Part shown: piece by piece, positions 46,011-56,319 of the stretch | Position numbering within the stretch: position 1 is the first letter of the stretch | Layout of the letters: every line of letters starts with the position of its first letter | Source: Cytophagales bacterium | Lineage (GTDB): Bacteria > Bacteroidota > Bacteroidia > Cytophagales > Thermoflexibacteraceae | Length of the DNA stretch: 64,000 bases | Reading direction: 5' to 3' | Assembly: GCA_004294445.1 (NCBI GenBank) | Contig: REAZ01000012.1 | Location: 62,001 to 126,000, forward strand | The notes under the pieces: generated by a model | Seen by the model: the letters and a program-made list of their open reading frames with translations, nothing else | What the model was told of the DNA's origin: nothing | Database searches by the model: none | Position numbers and translations under genes: made by a program

Positions 46011-49000
46011 TTAACCACCTACCCTAAATCCCATCACCAAAATATCGTCAATTTGCGGACTATTTCCCTCTGCCATCCAACTTTCCAATGTTTCACCAAT
46101 GAGTTGTTTCTGCACGTCCATTGGTTTGCTGTGGAGTTCGAAAAGTAACTCTCTGAAGCGTTTTGTCATAAATTTTCGCTTTTCTGACCCGCCGAATTGG
46201 TCTTGGAAACCGTCAGAGAATATATAGAAAGTAGTTGGGGTGGAAATATCTATTAAATGTTTTTTGAAATCATGCGCCATACTTTTATTAAAACCACCAA
46301 TAGGATAGATGTCAGCCTTGATATAGTGCAGCTTAGGATTGTCTTCATCATCATTTTGAACATAAATAAGCGGATTGCCTGCTCCTGCATATTCCATTGT
46401 TTTGGCTTGCTTGTCTATGATACAGAGAGCCATATCCATTCCATCTCTGTTGTTGGTTTCCTCTTGCTGTAGCGATGCCTTGATGCCTATATTGAGTTGG
46501 TTAAGGACTTCATCGGCGGTAATAACTTCATTTGTATTGACTACCTCGTCGAGTTTTGCTTCACTGATGAGCGACATAAACGCACCGGGTACGCCATGCC
46601 CCGTACAATCTACTGCTGCCACTATTACTTTCCCATTTTTTTCTCTTAGCCAATAAAAATCGCCACTTACAATATCTCTGGGGCGGAAGAACACAAAATA
46701 TTCACTGAAGTACTTTTTAAAATCTTCGTCTAAGGGTAGCATAGCAGACTGAATACGCTGTGCATAGTTTATACTTGCTGTTATTGCCTGATTTTTACTG
46801 TCTAACTCCTTATTGGTAGAGGTTAATATTTCGGCTTGAGCCTTTACTTCTTCATTTCTTTCGTTTAGCTTTTGTGTACGCTCTCTTACTTTTTCCTCCA
46901 AATTTTCGTATAGAAGTGCATTTTCTAAGGAAATAGAAATTTGGGCGGAAAGCAACCTAAGAACTTCTAAGCGGTCTGCCGTAAATACGCCTTCTGCCAA
47001 ATTGTTTTCCAAGTAAAAAATGCCAGCGATACGTCCCTTATAGCTAAAAGGAAAGCAGAGTACGGATTTTGGCTTATTTGCCTTGATGTAGGTATCTGTG
47101 CTAAACTTTTTGTCTTCGGCGGCATTATTTAGCACTACGGGTTCTTTGGTGCGAATTACATAATTGACTATAGAAGTTGCTATCTTATCGTATTTTTCTA
47201 AGAGAATGGGAGTCAAAAAATTATAATCGCCAATGCCATGTGATTCGGCAATTACCTGAAATTGGCTTGTTTCGCCTCTTTGGAGCAGTACGGCAAATTC
47301 TGCACCTGCATTTTCCATCACAATTTGCAGCATTTTTTCTACCAATTTGCTCAATACCACTTCTCCTGAAAGCGTTTGCGATGCTTTGATGATACTTCGC
47401 ATATCCAAAATAAAACTCATGGTCATCGTTCCTTGCGTACTTCTGGTAATGGTAGCTGAAGAAACTGTAGTTCCTTTAGAAAGGCTAATAGTTTTATTTA
47501 CTACAGTCGGAGTTTTGGTAATGAGCTGGCGAATCTGTGGGTATTTGGTTTCTAATTGCTTTACTTTGGCTAATGCTCCCCATTTTTCATAGCAACGCAC
47601 CGCATTTTGTAAATAAAAAGTAGCTAAATAGCTTTCGCCAAGGTTCATGTAAAATTTGCCTGCCAATTCCCACGCTATTGCTTCATCATTGATGTATTGA
47701 TGCTCGTAAGCAAATGAGATGGCTTTATCATAGTGTTTTTTTGCTTTCTCGCTCTGAAGCTCTACTCTCGCCAACTCTGCCTCGACCAAATGATATTTGT
47801 GCAAACTATTATTTGGACTATATTTTGACCAATTTTGTAGCTTTTTTTGATTATTTTTGATGCGTTTAAATATTTTTCCATTCAATTTTTCCTTAGATTC
47901 AATCTTTTGGAGGAGAATGAGTGAATCTAAGCAGTGAAAAGCATATAAAAAGGAAGAACCCATAGCAGACCCTAATTCAGCTGTTATCATTTCGCTTTTG
48001 CCAAGGGCATAGTCAATATCGCCAAAAATAAAACTCAAGTACATTTCATCAAAATTGATGGTAAATTCCATTGCTTGGTCTTTGGCTTCTTCTCTACTTT
48101 GCTTGGTTGTTTCTACGTCATAATATTCTCCTTGTAGGCGCGCAGGATAGGTTGCATCCTCCATCAGATTAGCAACTACTTGTTTGGCTACTAAGCAAAA
48201 TTGCTGTGCTTGCTCTTGCTTTACTTGTGCGCATATTTGCTCACTTTCTACCACTTGTTTTAGCAAGTCGGGGAGGTACTTACCCGTTAAAAGATGTACC
48301 CTAATAGCTAAAGTAAGGCAGTAGCTCACATAAAGCGGTTCGCTATATTCTATAGATTTTTTATAGGCATTCTCTAATCCTTTTGCAGAAAGATGTACGG
48401 GTTGTTTCCAATGATTGATGAAATAGTGCAGGACAAAGTAGGTTTTCATTTCTACTTTTTTAGCCTTCATTTGCACCAACAGCTTTTCAGCCATTTGTCC
48501 GAAACGATAGCCCGTTTCTATATCGTTTAGCACACCGCAGAGCAAAAGCCCATAAGAAACGTAGGCATAGATAGCATCTTCGGTATTGCCATATTTTGCA
48601 GCTAACTTTACTTGGTTAAAAATGATAATAGAAAGCAAGGGCGGCTCGGCAAAATAGGCGGCATTTCCTATGTACGCATATAGGCGAATAAGAGCCTTTG
48701 CCGTTTCATCTGTCATAGGAGGGAGAGTAGCAAAAGATTCGGGCGTTTTGCCTCTGATGGCAAATTTTAGCGAAAGCAGACTTTGAATAATCGCCACGTT
48801 TGAAGCCTTACGAGGTAAGGTTACTTTAAATTCTTTTAAAATTTCTATACCTAAATCAAGCATTTTTGCAGGCTTATTTTGAGCAAGCAACGCTTGGAGT
48901 TGTATTTCATAAACAGCCGATTTTTCAGCCAATGTTTTTGCATTTTCTAATATCTTAGCTCCTATAGCGTTTGCATCATCAAACTTACTACTCTGGAAGG

Positions 49001-51368
49001 CAGCTTGGGCAGCATTTTGGTAGATTTGATAGGAGAGGAGATAGTCCGACTTCCAGCTATTGGGTTCTAAAAGACTGATAGCGGTTTGCAAATAATCAAA
49101 AGTAGTGCTGTAGGCAGCCGCATCGCTTGCTTTCAAGCCTGCTTGCAAATTGAGTTGGGCTAAAGCTTTTCTTTTCTCCTGCTTATCAATCAGTTCTAAA
49201 CCCAAATTCATCTGATTGACTATCTCAAATAGTTCTATTTCTTTTTCCTCTTCATTTAAAGTATTTATCAGCACCTGCCCTATAGAGAGGTGAATAGATT
49301 TCTTTTCCTCCTCAGGAATAATAGAATAAACGGCTTGCTGAACCCTATCGTGAGCAAACTTATAATTATCAGAGTCGGTAGGTAGTATCAGATTTTCTAC
49401 TACTGCTTTTTCCAAATCTTCATGAATCTGCTCATGGCTTTCGTTGCTTACAAGCACAAGTTTTTGCAAATCGAAACGATTACCTACGCAGGCAGCTAAT
49501 TTTAGGACTTTCTGCGTTACCTTAGGTAGTTTCTGAACTTTCCCTACTAATAGCTCTACCACGTTGTCGGTAAAATTCATCTGCTCTATGTCATACGTAT
49601 CCCATTCCCATTGTACCTTTTGCCCGTATGCTGTTTGGCTCATGGAAAGTTTGAGTAGCTCCTGTTCGTAGAGTGTTTGTATAAACTGATTGACAAAGAA
49701 GGCGTTACCTTGTGTTTTTTTGTAAATTAAATCAGCAAGTGGCATAACATAGTTCATACTCGAATTGAGCGTGTCTGCCAAAAGTTCATTGACATTGCCT
49801 TGGGAAAGAGGCTGTATCTGTAACCGATTAAGATGTACTCGTGCTTTCGTTAGCTCTTCTACAGTCATCATAAAAGGATGCGAAGGAGAAACTTCTTGGT
49901 CTCTGTAAGCACAAATAATCAAGAGATAACCAACATCTTTGTTTATGAGTAAGAATTCGAGCAAGTCCAAAGATGCTGCATCAGTCCATTGCAGGTCGTC
50001 TAAAAAGATAACTAAGGGATGCTCTGGGGTGGTGATGAGTCCTAAAAATTTTAATATTAGGTAATTCAGTCGGCTTTGCGCTTCTGAGGCTGCCAAATCG
50101 TCCGACACTTCGGCTTGCTTTCCAATGACCAGCTCCAGATGAGGCACCAAATCGGTGAGTAGCTTTCCATTGTCGTTTGCGATGCCTATTATTTTATTTT
50201 TCCAATGCTCTAAAGTTTCAGTATTTTCTGTGAGTAGCAAGTTTACAAATTCCTCAAATGCCTGTATCCAAGCTTTGTAAGGGACATTTTTTTGGAATTG
50301 TTCAAACTTCCCTTCTATGAACCACCCTCGCTTTGCGGTAACTGCGGTATGTATTTCGTGTACTAATTGTGATTTTCCGATGCCTGATGCACCTCCTACG
50401 AGCAAAACCTCAGCAGTTCCTTGGCTTGCTCTTTCGTATGCCAATAGTAAGTCTGCTATTTCGTTATCTCTGCCGTACAGCTTTTGAGGGATTTGGAATT
50501 TTGCCGAGAAATCCATTTGCCCTACGGCAAAGTCTGTCGGTAGTTCTACTTTTGAAAGTATGGACTTCAAAACAGCTTCTAAGTCATTTTTCAGTCCTAA
50601 GGCAGACTGATAACGGGCTTCTGCGTTTTTTGCTAAGAGTTTCTGTACGATTTGTGAAACTACTAATGGTATTTCACGATTGATGTCTGAGGGGGACAAA
50701 GGTATCTTCGCAATATGGCAATGCACTAATTCCATTGGGTCGTTGGCATCAAAAGGGAGTTTGCCAGTAAGCATCTCATAAAAAGTAACGCCCAAGGAAT
50801 ACAAATCGCTTCTATGGTCTATGGCTCTGTTCATCCGCCCCGTTTGCTCAGGGGCTATATAGGCGAGCGTTCCTTCGAGTTTTTCAGGATTGCCCAAATA
50901 CCTTTTTTTGAGATTCAATTTAGAAGAAATACCAAAGTCTATGATTTTAATTTCTTCTAAATCAGGGTTATATATAATATTATTTACATTAATATCTTTG
51001 TGGACAACGTTGTGCTGATGAATTTGAGAAAGTACATCTGCTATCTGGATAGCGACTTTTAAAAAAGTAGCTAAAGGCTGTGCTTGTTTTACAAAATGGT
51101 CTTTGAGTGTGCTTCCATGTACGTATTCGAGCAAAATAGCCGCATAGCCATCAATGTTTTCTTTCCCAACTACTTTTCTTACCCCTTTTACATTACTCAA
51201 TAGCTCTGTAATACTAAACTCATTTGCAATAAGACTTGCTTCTGCTGCTCGAGGCAGGTTAGATTTTACCATCTTGACGATAAAAGCACTTCTATTTTCA
51301 GCAGTTCCCTGAAAATACAAAGACGAATTGTTTCCGTCGTAGAGCAATTGACTATTTGTTGCAAGCAT
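46011..51368 (-). CDS. Giant signalling protein: Ser/Thr kinase, AAA ATPase, GAF, SpoIIE phosphatase
   Basis: 1785 residues in four parts. A protein-kinase domain (1-280) has HKDINVNN in place of HRDLKPEN (catalytic Asp near 122) and DFG near 142, with a weak glycine loop. An AAA/STAND-type ATPase (285-560) has Walker A GASGIGKS near 324 and Walker B VIFLDDLQW near 453. A long TPR-like helical region spans about 700-1300. A GAF domain (1320-1490) and coiled coil lead into a PP2C SpoIIE phosphatase (1545-1785) with RDIVSGDFYW and VDCTGHGVPGAFMS metal-binding Asp residues. Similar kinase-ATPase-GAF proteins usually end in a histidine kinase; here the output is a phosphatase. It starts 16 bases after the ABC ATPase gene. 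Confidence 0.93.
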   Translation of the reverse strand: MLATNSQLLYDGNNSSLYFQGTAENRSAFIVKMVKSNLPRAAEASLIANEFSITELLSNVKGVRKVVGKENIDGYAAILLEYVHGSTLKDHFVKQAQPLATFLKVAIQIADVLSQIHQHNVVHKDINVNNIIYNPDLEEIKIIDFGISSKLNLKKRYLGNPEKLEGTLAYIAPEQTGRMNRAIDHRSDLYSLGVTFYEMLTGKLPFDANDPMELVHCHIAKIPLSPSDINREIPLVVSQIVQKLLAKNAEARYQSALGLKNDLEAVLKSILSKVELPTDFAVGQMDFSAKFQIPQKLYGRDNEIADLLLAYERASQGTAEVLLVGGASGIGKSQLVHEIHTAVTAKRGWFIEGKFEQFQKNVPYKAWIQAFEEFVNLLLTENTETLEHWKNKIIGIANDNGKLLTDLVPHLELVIGKQAEVSDDLAASEAQSRLNYLILKFLGLITTPEHPLVIFLDDLQWTDAASLDLLEFLLINKDVGYLLIICAYRDQEVSPSHPFMMTVEELTKARVHLNRLQIQPLSQGNVNELLADTLNSSMNYVMPLADLIYKKTQGNAFFVNQFIQTLYEQELLKLSMSQTAYGQKVQWEWDTYDIEQMNFTDNVVELLVGKVQKLPKVTQKVLKLAACVGNRFDLQKLVLVSNESHEQIHEDLEKAVVENLILPTDSDNYKFAHDRVQQAVYSIIPEEEKKSIHLSIGQVLINTLNEEEKEIELFEIVNQMNLGLELIDKQEKRKALAQLNLQAGLKASDAAAYSTTFDYLQTAISLLEPNSWKSDYLLSYQIYQNAAQAAFQSSKFDDANAIGAKILENAKTLAEKSAVYEIQLQALLAQNKPAKMLDLGIEILKEFKVTLPRKASNVAIIQSLLSLKFAIRGKTPESFATLPPMTDETAKALIRLYAYIGNAAYFAEPPLLSIIIFNQVKLAAKYGNTEDAIYAYVSYGLLLCGVLNDIETGYRFGQMAEKLLVQMKAKKVEMKTYFVLHYFINHWKQPVHLSAKGLENAYKKSIEYSEPLYVSYCLTLAIRVHLLTGKYLPDLLKQVVESEQICAQVKQEQAQQFCLVAKQVVANLMEDATYPARLQGEYYDVETTKQSREEAKDQAMEFTINFDEMYLSFIFGDIDYALGKSEMITAELGSAMGSSFLYAFHCLDSLILLQKIESKEKLNGKIFKRIKNNQKKLQNWSKYSPNNSLHKYHLVEAELARVELQSEKAKKHYDKAISFAYEHQYINDEAIAWELAGKFYMNLGESYLATFYLQNAVRCYEKWGALAKVKQLETKYPQIRQLITKTPTVVNKTISLSKGTTVSSATITRSTQGTMTMSFILDMRSIIKASQTLSGEVVLSKLVEKMLQIVMENAGAEFAVLLQRGETSQFQVIAESHGIGDYNFLTPILLEKYDKIATSIVNYVIRTKEPVVLNNAAEDKKFSTDTYIKANKPKSVLCFPFSYKGRIAGIFYLENNLAEGVFTADRLEVLRLLSAQISISLENALLYENLEEKVRERTQKLNERNEEVKAQAEILTSTNKELDSKNQAITASINYAQRIQSAMLPLDEDFKKYFSEYFVFFRPRDIVSGDFYWLREKNGKVIVAAVDCTGHGVPGAFMSLISEAKLDEVVNTNEVITADEVLNQLNIGIKASLQQEETNNRDGMDMALCIIDKQAKTMEYAGAGNPLIYVQNDDEDNPKLHYIKADIYPIGGFNKSMAHDFKKHLIDISTPTTFYIFSDGFQDQFGGSEKRKFMTKRFRELLFELHSKPMDVQKQLIGETLESWMAEGNSPQIDDILVMGFRVGG

Positions 51369-51384
51369 TGTCTTGTATTGTAAA

Positions 51385-52290
51385 TTATTTTTTTTCCGTT
51401 ACCAATTGAATAAAAATATCGTGCATACTTGGAAATTCCTCGCTAAAAGAAACGACATTGGCGTTTTGCATCACCTCTGCTAATAGCTCATTATTTGTTC
51501 CTGCCAACATTTTTATTTTGCTCACAAAATTACCATTTTCATTTGGGTTACACTCAATCAAGTTAAACTGATTAGATACTTGCATAATTTCTCTATCGGT
51601 TTCCATTAAAAAAGTATTTGTTTTGTGCTGCTCTTTAATTTCTTTTTTCTTGCCCTCTAAAATTTTTTGAGATTTATTGATGAGGGCTATATCATCACAG
51701 AGTTCTTCTACGGTTTCCATGCGGTGCGTAGAAAAGATAACAGTGCTTCCTTGTTTCCTTAGTGCCAAAATTTCATCTCTGATGATATTTTCATTTACGG
51801 GGTCTAAACCTGAAAATGGTTCGTCTAAGATGAGTAGCTGCGGGTGATGCAAAACTGTAGAAATAAACTGCACTTTTTGTTGCATACCCTTAGACAAATC
51901 TTCTACATTTTTGTTCCACCACCCGTCTATGTCTAATCGTTTTAGCCATTCTTTGATTTTGAGTCTTGCCTCCGACTGCTTCATCCCCTTGAGCCTTGCT
52001 AAGTAGATGAGTTGCTCGCCGACTTTCATTTTTCGATACAGCCCTCGCTCTTCGGGCATATAGCCAATGTCTTCAGTATGCTTAGGCATGAGCGGCTCCC
52101 CATGAATAAGCACTTCGCCGCTATCAGCACCCGTTATTTGAGTAATAATACGTATTAGGGAGGTCTTTCCAGCTCCGTTAGGTCCGAGCAAGCCGTATAT
52201 ACTTCCCTTTGGCACACTAATACTTACATTATTGAGTGCTGTATGGTTTGTATATCGTTTTACTACATTTTTGGTTTGTAAAATATTCAC
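51385..52290 (-). CDS. ABC transporter ATP-binding protein (NatA-like)
   Basis: 301 residues from a GTG start (no ATG in frame nearby). Walker A GPNGAGKTS, signature LSKGMQQKVQ, Walker B LLILDEPFSGLDP and switch His are present. A C-terminal DUF4162-type extension (residues about 215-300) is typical of exporters of the NatA/CcmA group. No permease gene is found next to it on either side. The kinase-phosphatase gene follows after 16 bases, so the two are cotranscribed. Confidence 0.93.
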   Translation of the reverse strand: MNILQTKNVVKRYTNHTALNNVSISVPKGSIYGLLGPNGAGKTSLIRIITQITGADSGEVLIHGEPLMPKHTEDIGYMPEERGLYRKMKVGEQLIYLARLKGMKQSEARLKIKEWLKRLDIDGWWNKNVEDLSKGMQQKVQFISTVLHHPQLLILDEPFSGLDPVNENIIRDEILALRKQGSTVIFSTHRMETVEELCDDIALINKSQKILEGKKKEIKEQHKTNTFLMETDREIMQVSNQFNLIECNPNENGNFVSKIKMLAGTNNELLAEVMQNANVVSFSEEFPSMHDIFIQLVTEKK

Positions 52291-52337
52291 TGTTAGTATT
52301 TCAGATGATTTAACTACTTTAGATAAAAAAATATTTT

Positions 52338-52345
52338 CAAAGATA
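52338..52345 (-). promoter_or_regulatory. Candidate -7 element TATCTTTG for ABC-kinase operon
   Basis: Exact TAnnTTTG on the minus strand in the 96-base gap between the GMC oxidoreductase stop and the ABC gene start. No -33 TTTG identified. Confidence 0.45.
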
Positions 52346-52386
52346 AAAAATAATGTTAAAAGTATGAATACTTTATACCAAAAAAA

Positions 52387-54090
52387 TTACAAATTACCTT
52401 TTTTCAACTCTTCGGCTGCATAGTTTGCTGCTCTTGCCGTAAGTGCCATAAAAGTCAGAGATGGATTTTGCGAACCTGTGGAGGTCATGCAAGCACCGTC
52501 TGTTACAAATACATTTTTGCAGCTATGTAGCTGATTCCATTTGTTTAACAGGGAAGTTTTGGGGTCTTTGCCCATGCGCACACCGCCCATTTCATGAATA
52601 TCAAGCCCTGGTGCCTGCCCCGAATCTCTCGTATTTATGTTTTTGCAGCCTGCTTTTTCTAACATTTCTGCCCCTTGCTGTAAAAAATCTTTTAATAATC
52701 TTTCGTCATTATCGTCATAGCCAATAGAAGTAATGAGCTGTGGAATGCCCCAAGCATCTTTTTGGTCTTTGCTTAGGCGCACATGGTTGCTTTCTTTGGG
52801 GATAGTTTCGCCCTGCATCATCATGAATACGCCCCAGCCACTTGGCTTGGTGAGGCTGTCTTTCCATTCTCCGCCAAATCCTTCTTGCCAACTTCCCCCT
52901 TGCCAGCTACCTCTGCTTGCCGAAAAAGCAACTAAATAGCCTCGCAGAAAATCTGTTTCTTGCTTATAAACATTTCGGAATGAGGGAATAATCATTTGAG
53001 AAGGGCGGCGACCAAAGTAGTAGCCATCTTCGAGTCCGTCATAGCTTGCCGTCATGGAGCCTCTGTAGTTATGGAAAGCAACGTATTTGCCAAGCAATCC
53101 ATTGTCATTGCCTAAGCCATTTGGGAAGCGATTGGAGGTGGAGTTGAGCAATACCAAATTTGTATTGATACAAGCTGCATTTACAAAAATAATTTTTGCA
53201 AAATATTCTGCGGTTTCTTTCGTATTTGCATCAATCACCCTTACGCCTACTGCCTTTTGTGTTTGCTCGTCGTAGATGATAGCCTCAACAACCGAATCGG
53301 GTCTTAGTGTCATATTTCCTGTTTTTTCAGCCGCAGGGAGCGTAGAAGAATTGGAGCTGAAGTATGCCCCGTACGGACAGCCTCTGTAGCAAAGACTTCT
53401 TGCCATGCACTGCCCTCTACCGCCCTGCAAATGCACATCTTGGGGCTTGGTGAGGTGGGCGCAACGCCCTATGACGGGGTGGCGGTCTTTGTAGTTTGCC
53501 TTGATGCTTTTTTGTATTTCTTTTTCCAAGCAGTTTATCTCGAAGGGAGGTAAAAATTCGCCATCGGGGAGGGTTTCAAGCCCGTCTTTATTGCCTGAAA
53601 TACCTGCAAATTTTTCTACATAGCTATACCAAGGGGCTAAGTCGTCATAATTGATAGCCCAAGGGACAGCAAAGCCATCTCTTTCGGGTGCGGCAAAGTC
53701 AAACTTACTCCATCGCTGCACTTGCCTTGCCCAGAGTAGCGACTTCCCGCCTACTTGGTAGGCTCGTATCCAGTCAAAAGGTTTTTCTTGGATATAAGGG
53801 TGTTGGCTGTCTTTGACAAAAAAATGCTCCGTTGCTGAATCTAAGGCATAACATCTGCTTACTATGGGATTTTCTTCCTTAAATTTATCAGGCATTCTGC
53901 CCCGATTTTCCAATTCCCAAGGGTGCTTCATAGCAGTAGGGTAGTCTTCCCTATGCTTTACCATTCGCCCTCGCTCCAGCACTAAGGTTTTCAATCCCTT
54001 CTCGCAGAGTTCTTTGGCTGCCCACCCGCCGCTAATGCCTGAACCAATTACGATGGCATCATAAGTCATTTTTTGTCTTGCATTTCCCAT
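52387..54090 (-). CDS. GMC-family FAD oxidoreductase
   Basis: 567 residues. FAD-binding GxGxxG (VIGSGISGGWAAKEL) near residue 15. The middle has a Cys-containing block (GRGQCMARSLCYRGCPYGAYFSS). The C-terminal GMC motif HEMGGVRMG and the final block NVFVTDGACMTSTGSQNPSLTFMALTARAA are complete. Bacteroidota members of this family often oxidise sugars or alcohols together with a small gluconate-dehydrogenase-like subunit 3, but no such gene adjoins this one. No signal peptide is seen. Confidence 0.92.
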   Translation of the reverse strand: MGNARQKMTYDAIVIGSGISGGWAAKELCEKGLKTLVLERGRMVKHREDYPTAMKHPWELENRGRMPDKFKEENPIVSRCYALDSATEHFFVKDSQHPYIQEKPFDWIRAYQVGGKSLLWARQVQRWSKFDFAAPERDGFAVPWAINYDDLAPWYSYVEKFAGISGNKDGLETLPDGEFLPPFEINCLEKEIQKSIKANYKDRHPVIGRCAHLTKPQDVHLQGGRGQCMARSLCYRGCPYGAYFSSNSSTLPAAEKTGNMTLRPDSVVEAIIYDEQTQKAVGVRVIDANTKETAEYFAKIIFVNAACINTNLVLLNSTSNRFPNGLGNDNGLLGKYVAFHNYRGSMTASYDGLEDGYYFGRRPSQMIIPSFRNVYKQETDFLRGYLVAFSASRGSWQGGSWQEGFGGEWKDSLTKPSGWGVFMMMQGETIPKESNHVRLSKDQKDAWGIPQLITSIGYDDNDERLLKDFLQQGAEMLEKAGCKNINTRDSGQAPGLDIHEMGGVRMGKDPKTSLLNKWNQLHSCKNVFVTDGACMTSTGSQNPSLTFMALTARAANYAAEELKKGNL

Positions 54091-54157
54091 AATTACGATA
54101 CTTGTATGCTACTTTTTTGCGAAAAACTGTAAGTAGGCAAATGTATTAAAAAAAAAA

Positions 54158-54877
54158 TTATAAATGCAAATAATATTCTTGTATTAGTGCTATAAATTCT
54201 GGAGTATAATTATTTTCTATGTCTTTGATAATCAATGTTTTTTCTAACAAGACGCTGTTTTTTCTGCTCAGTGTCAATACTACTCGGTGAGATTTTTTGT
54301 TTTCCTTGTCTTTGATAAATAATTTTTCAGTAATATGGAAGGAATAGTTTTTTTTGAGTAGCTCATTTTCGAAGATTTCGGACTCTGCTATCGGCAACAA
54401 AACAATGAATTGGGCTTGCGAACTTGCCAACCTATCCGCACACGCCAATAATACCTCAAAAGGCAAGCTATCCGTATGCCGAGCCAACTTTTTGCTCTCT
54501 TTTTCTGGCTTTAGGCTATTGACGAAAAAAGGAGGGTTACATACCAATAAGTCAAAATCTTGAACGGGGATAACTTCCTGAATAGCTTGGTGAAAGATGT
54601 GCAATCTGTCTGCCCACCTGCTTGCTTCAAAATTTGCTTTGGCTTGCTGATAGGCATTTTCTTCTATTTCTACGGCTGTAATCTGTGCCTGCGTAGCTTG
54701 GGCAAGCATGAGCGAAAGCAACCCCGTTCCCGCACCAATGTCTAAAATGCTATGCCTATTTTGTGCATAATTTTGGGCTGTGTATGCTCCTAATATGCAA
54801 GCATCGGTGCTTACCTTCATGGCACACCTATCTTGCAACACGCGGAATTGCTTAAATTGGAAATAAATGTTGGGCAT
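54158..54877 (-). CDS. trmN6: tRNA1(Val) (adenine-37-N6)-methyltransferase
   Basis: 239 residues. The N-terminal FKQFRVLQDRCAMKVSTDACILGAY pattern is typical of TrmN6/YfiC. SAM-binding ILDIGAGTGLLSLMLAQ is followed by the catalytic NPPF motif (LVCNPPFFVNS). It methylates N6 of A37 in tRNA1(Val). The gene is single, diverging from the small protein at 55030. Confidence 0.93.
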   Translation of the reverse strand: MPNIYFQFKQFRVLQDRCAMKVSTDACILGAYTAQNYAQNRHSILDIGAGTGLLSLMLAQATQAQITAVEIEENAYQQAKANFEASRWADRLHIFHQAIQEVIPVQDFDLLVCNPPFFVNSLKPEKESKKLARHTDSLPFEVLLACADRLASSQAQFIVLLPIAESEIFENELLKKNYSFHITEKLFIKDKENKKSHRVVLTLSRKNSVLLEKTLIIKDIENNYTPEFIALIQEYYLHL

Positions 54878-55029
54878 AAAAGACGAGTTTTGACTGAAAG
54901 ATTGACAAAATTTATTGATAAAATTAAATTTTTTACGAAAATTTGTGTTTTAAACTTCATAGTTTTTATCTATATTTGATTCTCAGAAGTGTGTGTTTGG
55001 TTTTTTCTTACTTTATGTCATTTAGCGTT

Positions 55030-55269
55030 ATGTCAAACAAAGATTTCTCACAACTTTCAACCTCTCATAAGGCGATGCTGCTTTGCAAAAGTGGTACTTA
55101 TCTCGGTGGGAGGTCTTTGCAAGGGGCAAAGGTAAGTTTGTACTTGCTAAACAACACTTTAGTAGAAGTATTCTACAGCTATATGGAAGGAACTGTAGAA
55201 GACATAAAAATGACTTCCTCCCAATCCTTAGAAGATTATCATGTTTTTCTGAAAACAGGTCTTGCCTAA
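55030..55269 (+). CDS. Small uncharacterised protein
   Basis: 79 residues from ATG 55030 (MSNKDFSQLSTSHKAMLLC). An upstream in-frame start at 54943 would add a hydrophobic tail that reads like random translation. The core KSGTYLGGRSLQGAKVSLYLLNNTLVEVFYSYMEGTVEDIKM looks like a compact beta protein. No family recognised. folD starts 83 bases downstream. Confidence 0.55.
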   Translation: MSNKDFSQLSTSHKAMLLCKSGTYLGGRSLQGAKVSLYLLNNTLVEVFYSYMEGTVEDIKMTSSQSLEDYHVFLKTGLA

Positions 55270-55326
55270 TTCTTTTTCCAAAACTGACAATATTTTTATT
55301 TTTATAAGTTTTTAGCTCTGATTCAT

Positions 55327-55334
55327 TACTTTTG
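55327..55334 (+). promoter_or_regulatory. Candidate folD -7 element TACTTTTG
   Basis: Exact TAnnTTTG 18 bases before the folD ATG. -33 not clear. Confidence 0.45.
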
Positions 55335-55352
55335 TAGGCAAAAAACAAAGCA

Positions 55353-56231
55353 ATGAAATTATTAGATGGTAAATGGGTTTCCTCTCTGATTTTGGAAGAA
55401 ATCACCGAAGAGGTAACACAGTTAAAAAATAAATTTGGCAAAACGCCTCACTTAGCCGCTATCTTAGTAGGCAATGACGGGGCAAGCGAAACCTACGTAG
55501 GCAGCAAAATGAGAAATTGCGAAAAGGTAGGTATGAGGTCTTCGCTTGTGCGCTTGGAAAGTGCTATCAGTGAAAAAGAACTTCTTGATGCCGTAGAAAA
55601 ACTAAATCAAGATGAGAATGTTGATGGCTTCATCGTACAGCTACCGCTCCCCAAGCACATCAGCGAGGCTAATATCATCAAAGCGATTAGCCCATCAAAA
55701 GATGTAGATGGTTTTCACCCCGACAATATTGGGAAAATGGTCTTGAATATGCCAAGTTTTATCCCCGCTACGCCTTTTGGTATCTTGCAAATGATTGAAA
55801 AATATAGGATAGAAACCGCAGGCAAACACTGTGTAGTAGTAGGGCGTAGCCACATTGTAGGGTTGCCAATGAGTATTCTGATGGCAAGAAATGCCTATCC
55901 CGGTAACTGCACCGTTACACTTACGCACAGCAGAACTGCCAATTTGAAAGAAGTTTGCCAATCGGCAGATATTCTGATAGTAGCGATGGGAAAGCCCGAT
56001 TTCATTACGGCAGACATGGTAAAAGAGGGGGCAGTAGTCATAGACGTAGGCACAACGAGAGTACCCGATAGCAGCAAAAAATCGGGCTATGCCATCAAAG
56101 GAGATGTAAATTTTGCAGAAGTATCGCCAAAATGTGCCTATATTTCCCCCGTACCCGGTGGCGTAGGGCTAATGACCGTTACTTCGCTGATAATGAATAC
56201 ACTATTGGCAGCCAAAAATAGCATCGGATAG
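55353..56231 (+). CDS. folD: Bifunctional methylenetetrahydrofolate dehydrogenase/cyclohydrolase
   Basis: 292 residues, full length. FolD motifs present: [16 protein letters not shown] with catalytic Lys, [34 protein letters not shown] (NADP site), and the terminal [18 protein letters not shown]. It interconverts 5,10-methylene- and 10-formyl-tetrahydrofolate for purine, thymidylate and formyl-Met synthesis. It has its own predicted promoter and stands alone. Confidence 0.98.
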   Translation: MKLLDGKWVSSLILEEITEEVTQLKNKFGKTPHLAAILVGNDGASETYVGSKMRNCEKVGMRSSLVRLESAISEKELLDAVEKLNQDENVDGFIVQLPLPKHISEANIIKAISPSKDVDGFHPDNIGKMVLNMPSFIPATPFGILQMIEKYRIETAGKHCVVVGRSHIVGLPMSILMARNAYPGNCTVTLTHSRTANLKEVCQSADILIVAMGKPDFITADMVKEGAVVIDVGTTRVPDSSKKSGYAIKGDVNFAEVSPKCAYISPVPGGVGLMTVTSLIMNTLLAAKNSIG

Positions 56232-56319
56232 AAAATGTTAGGTTAATATCTAAACTAAAAATGGAAATTGCCTGCTTTTATAATTGTAGCATATTTTCAA
56301 CTTCATAATCAAAATTATA

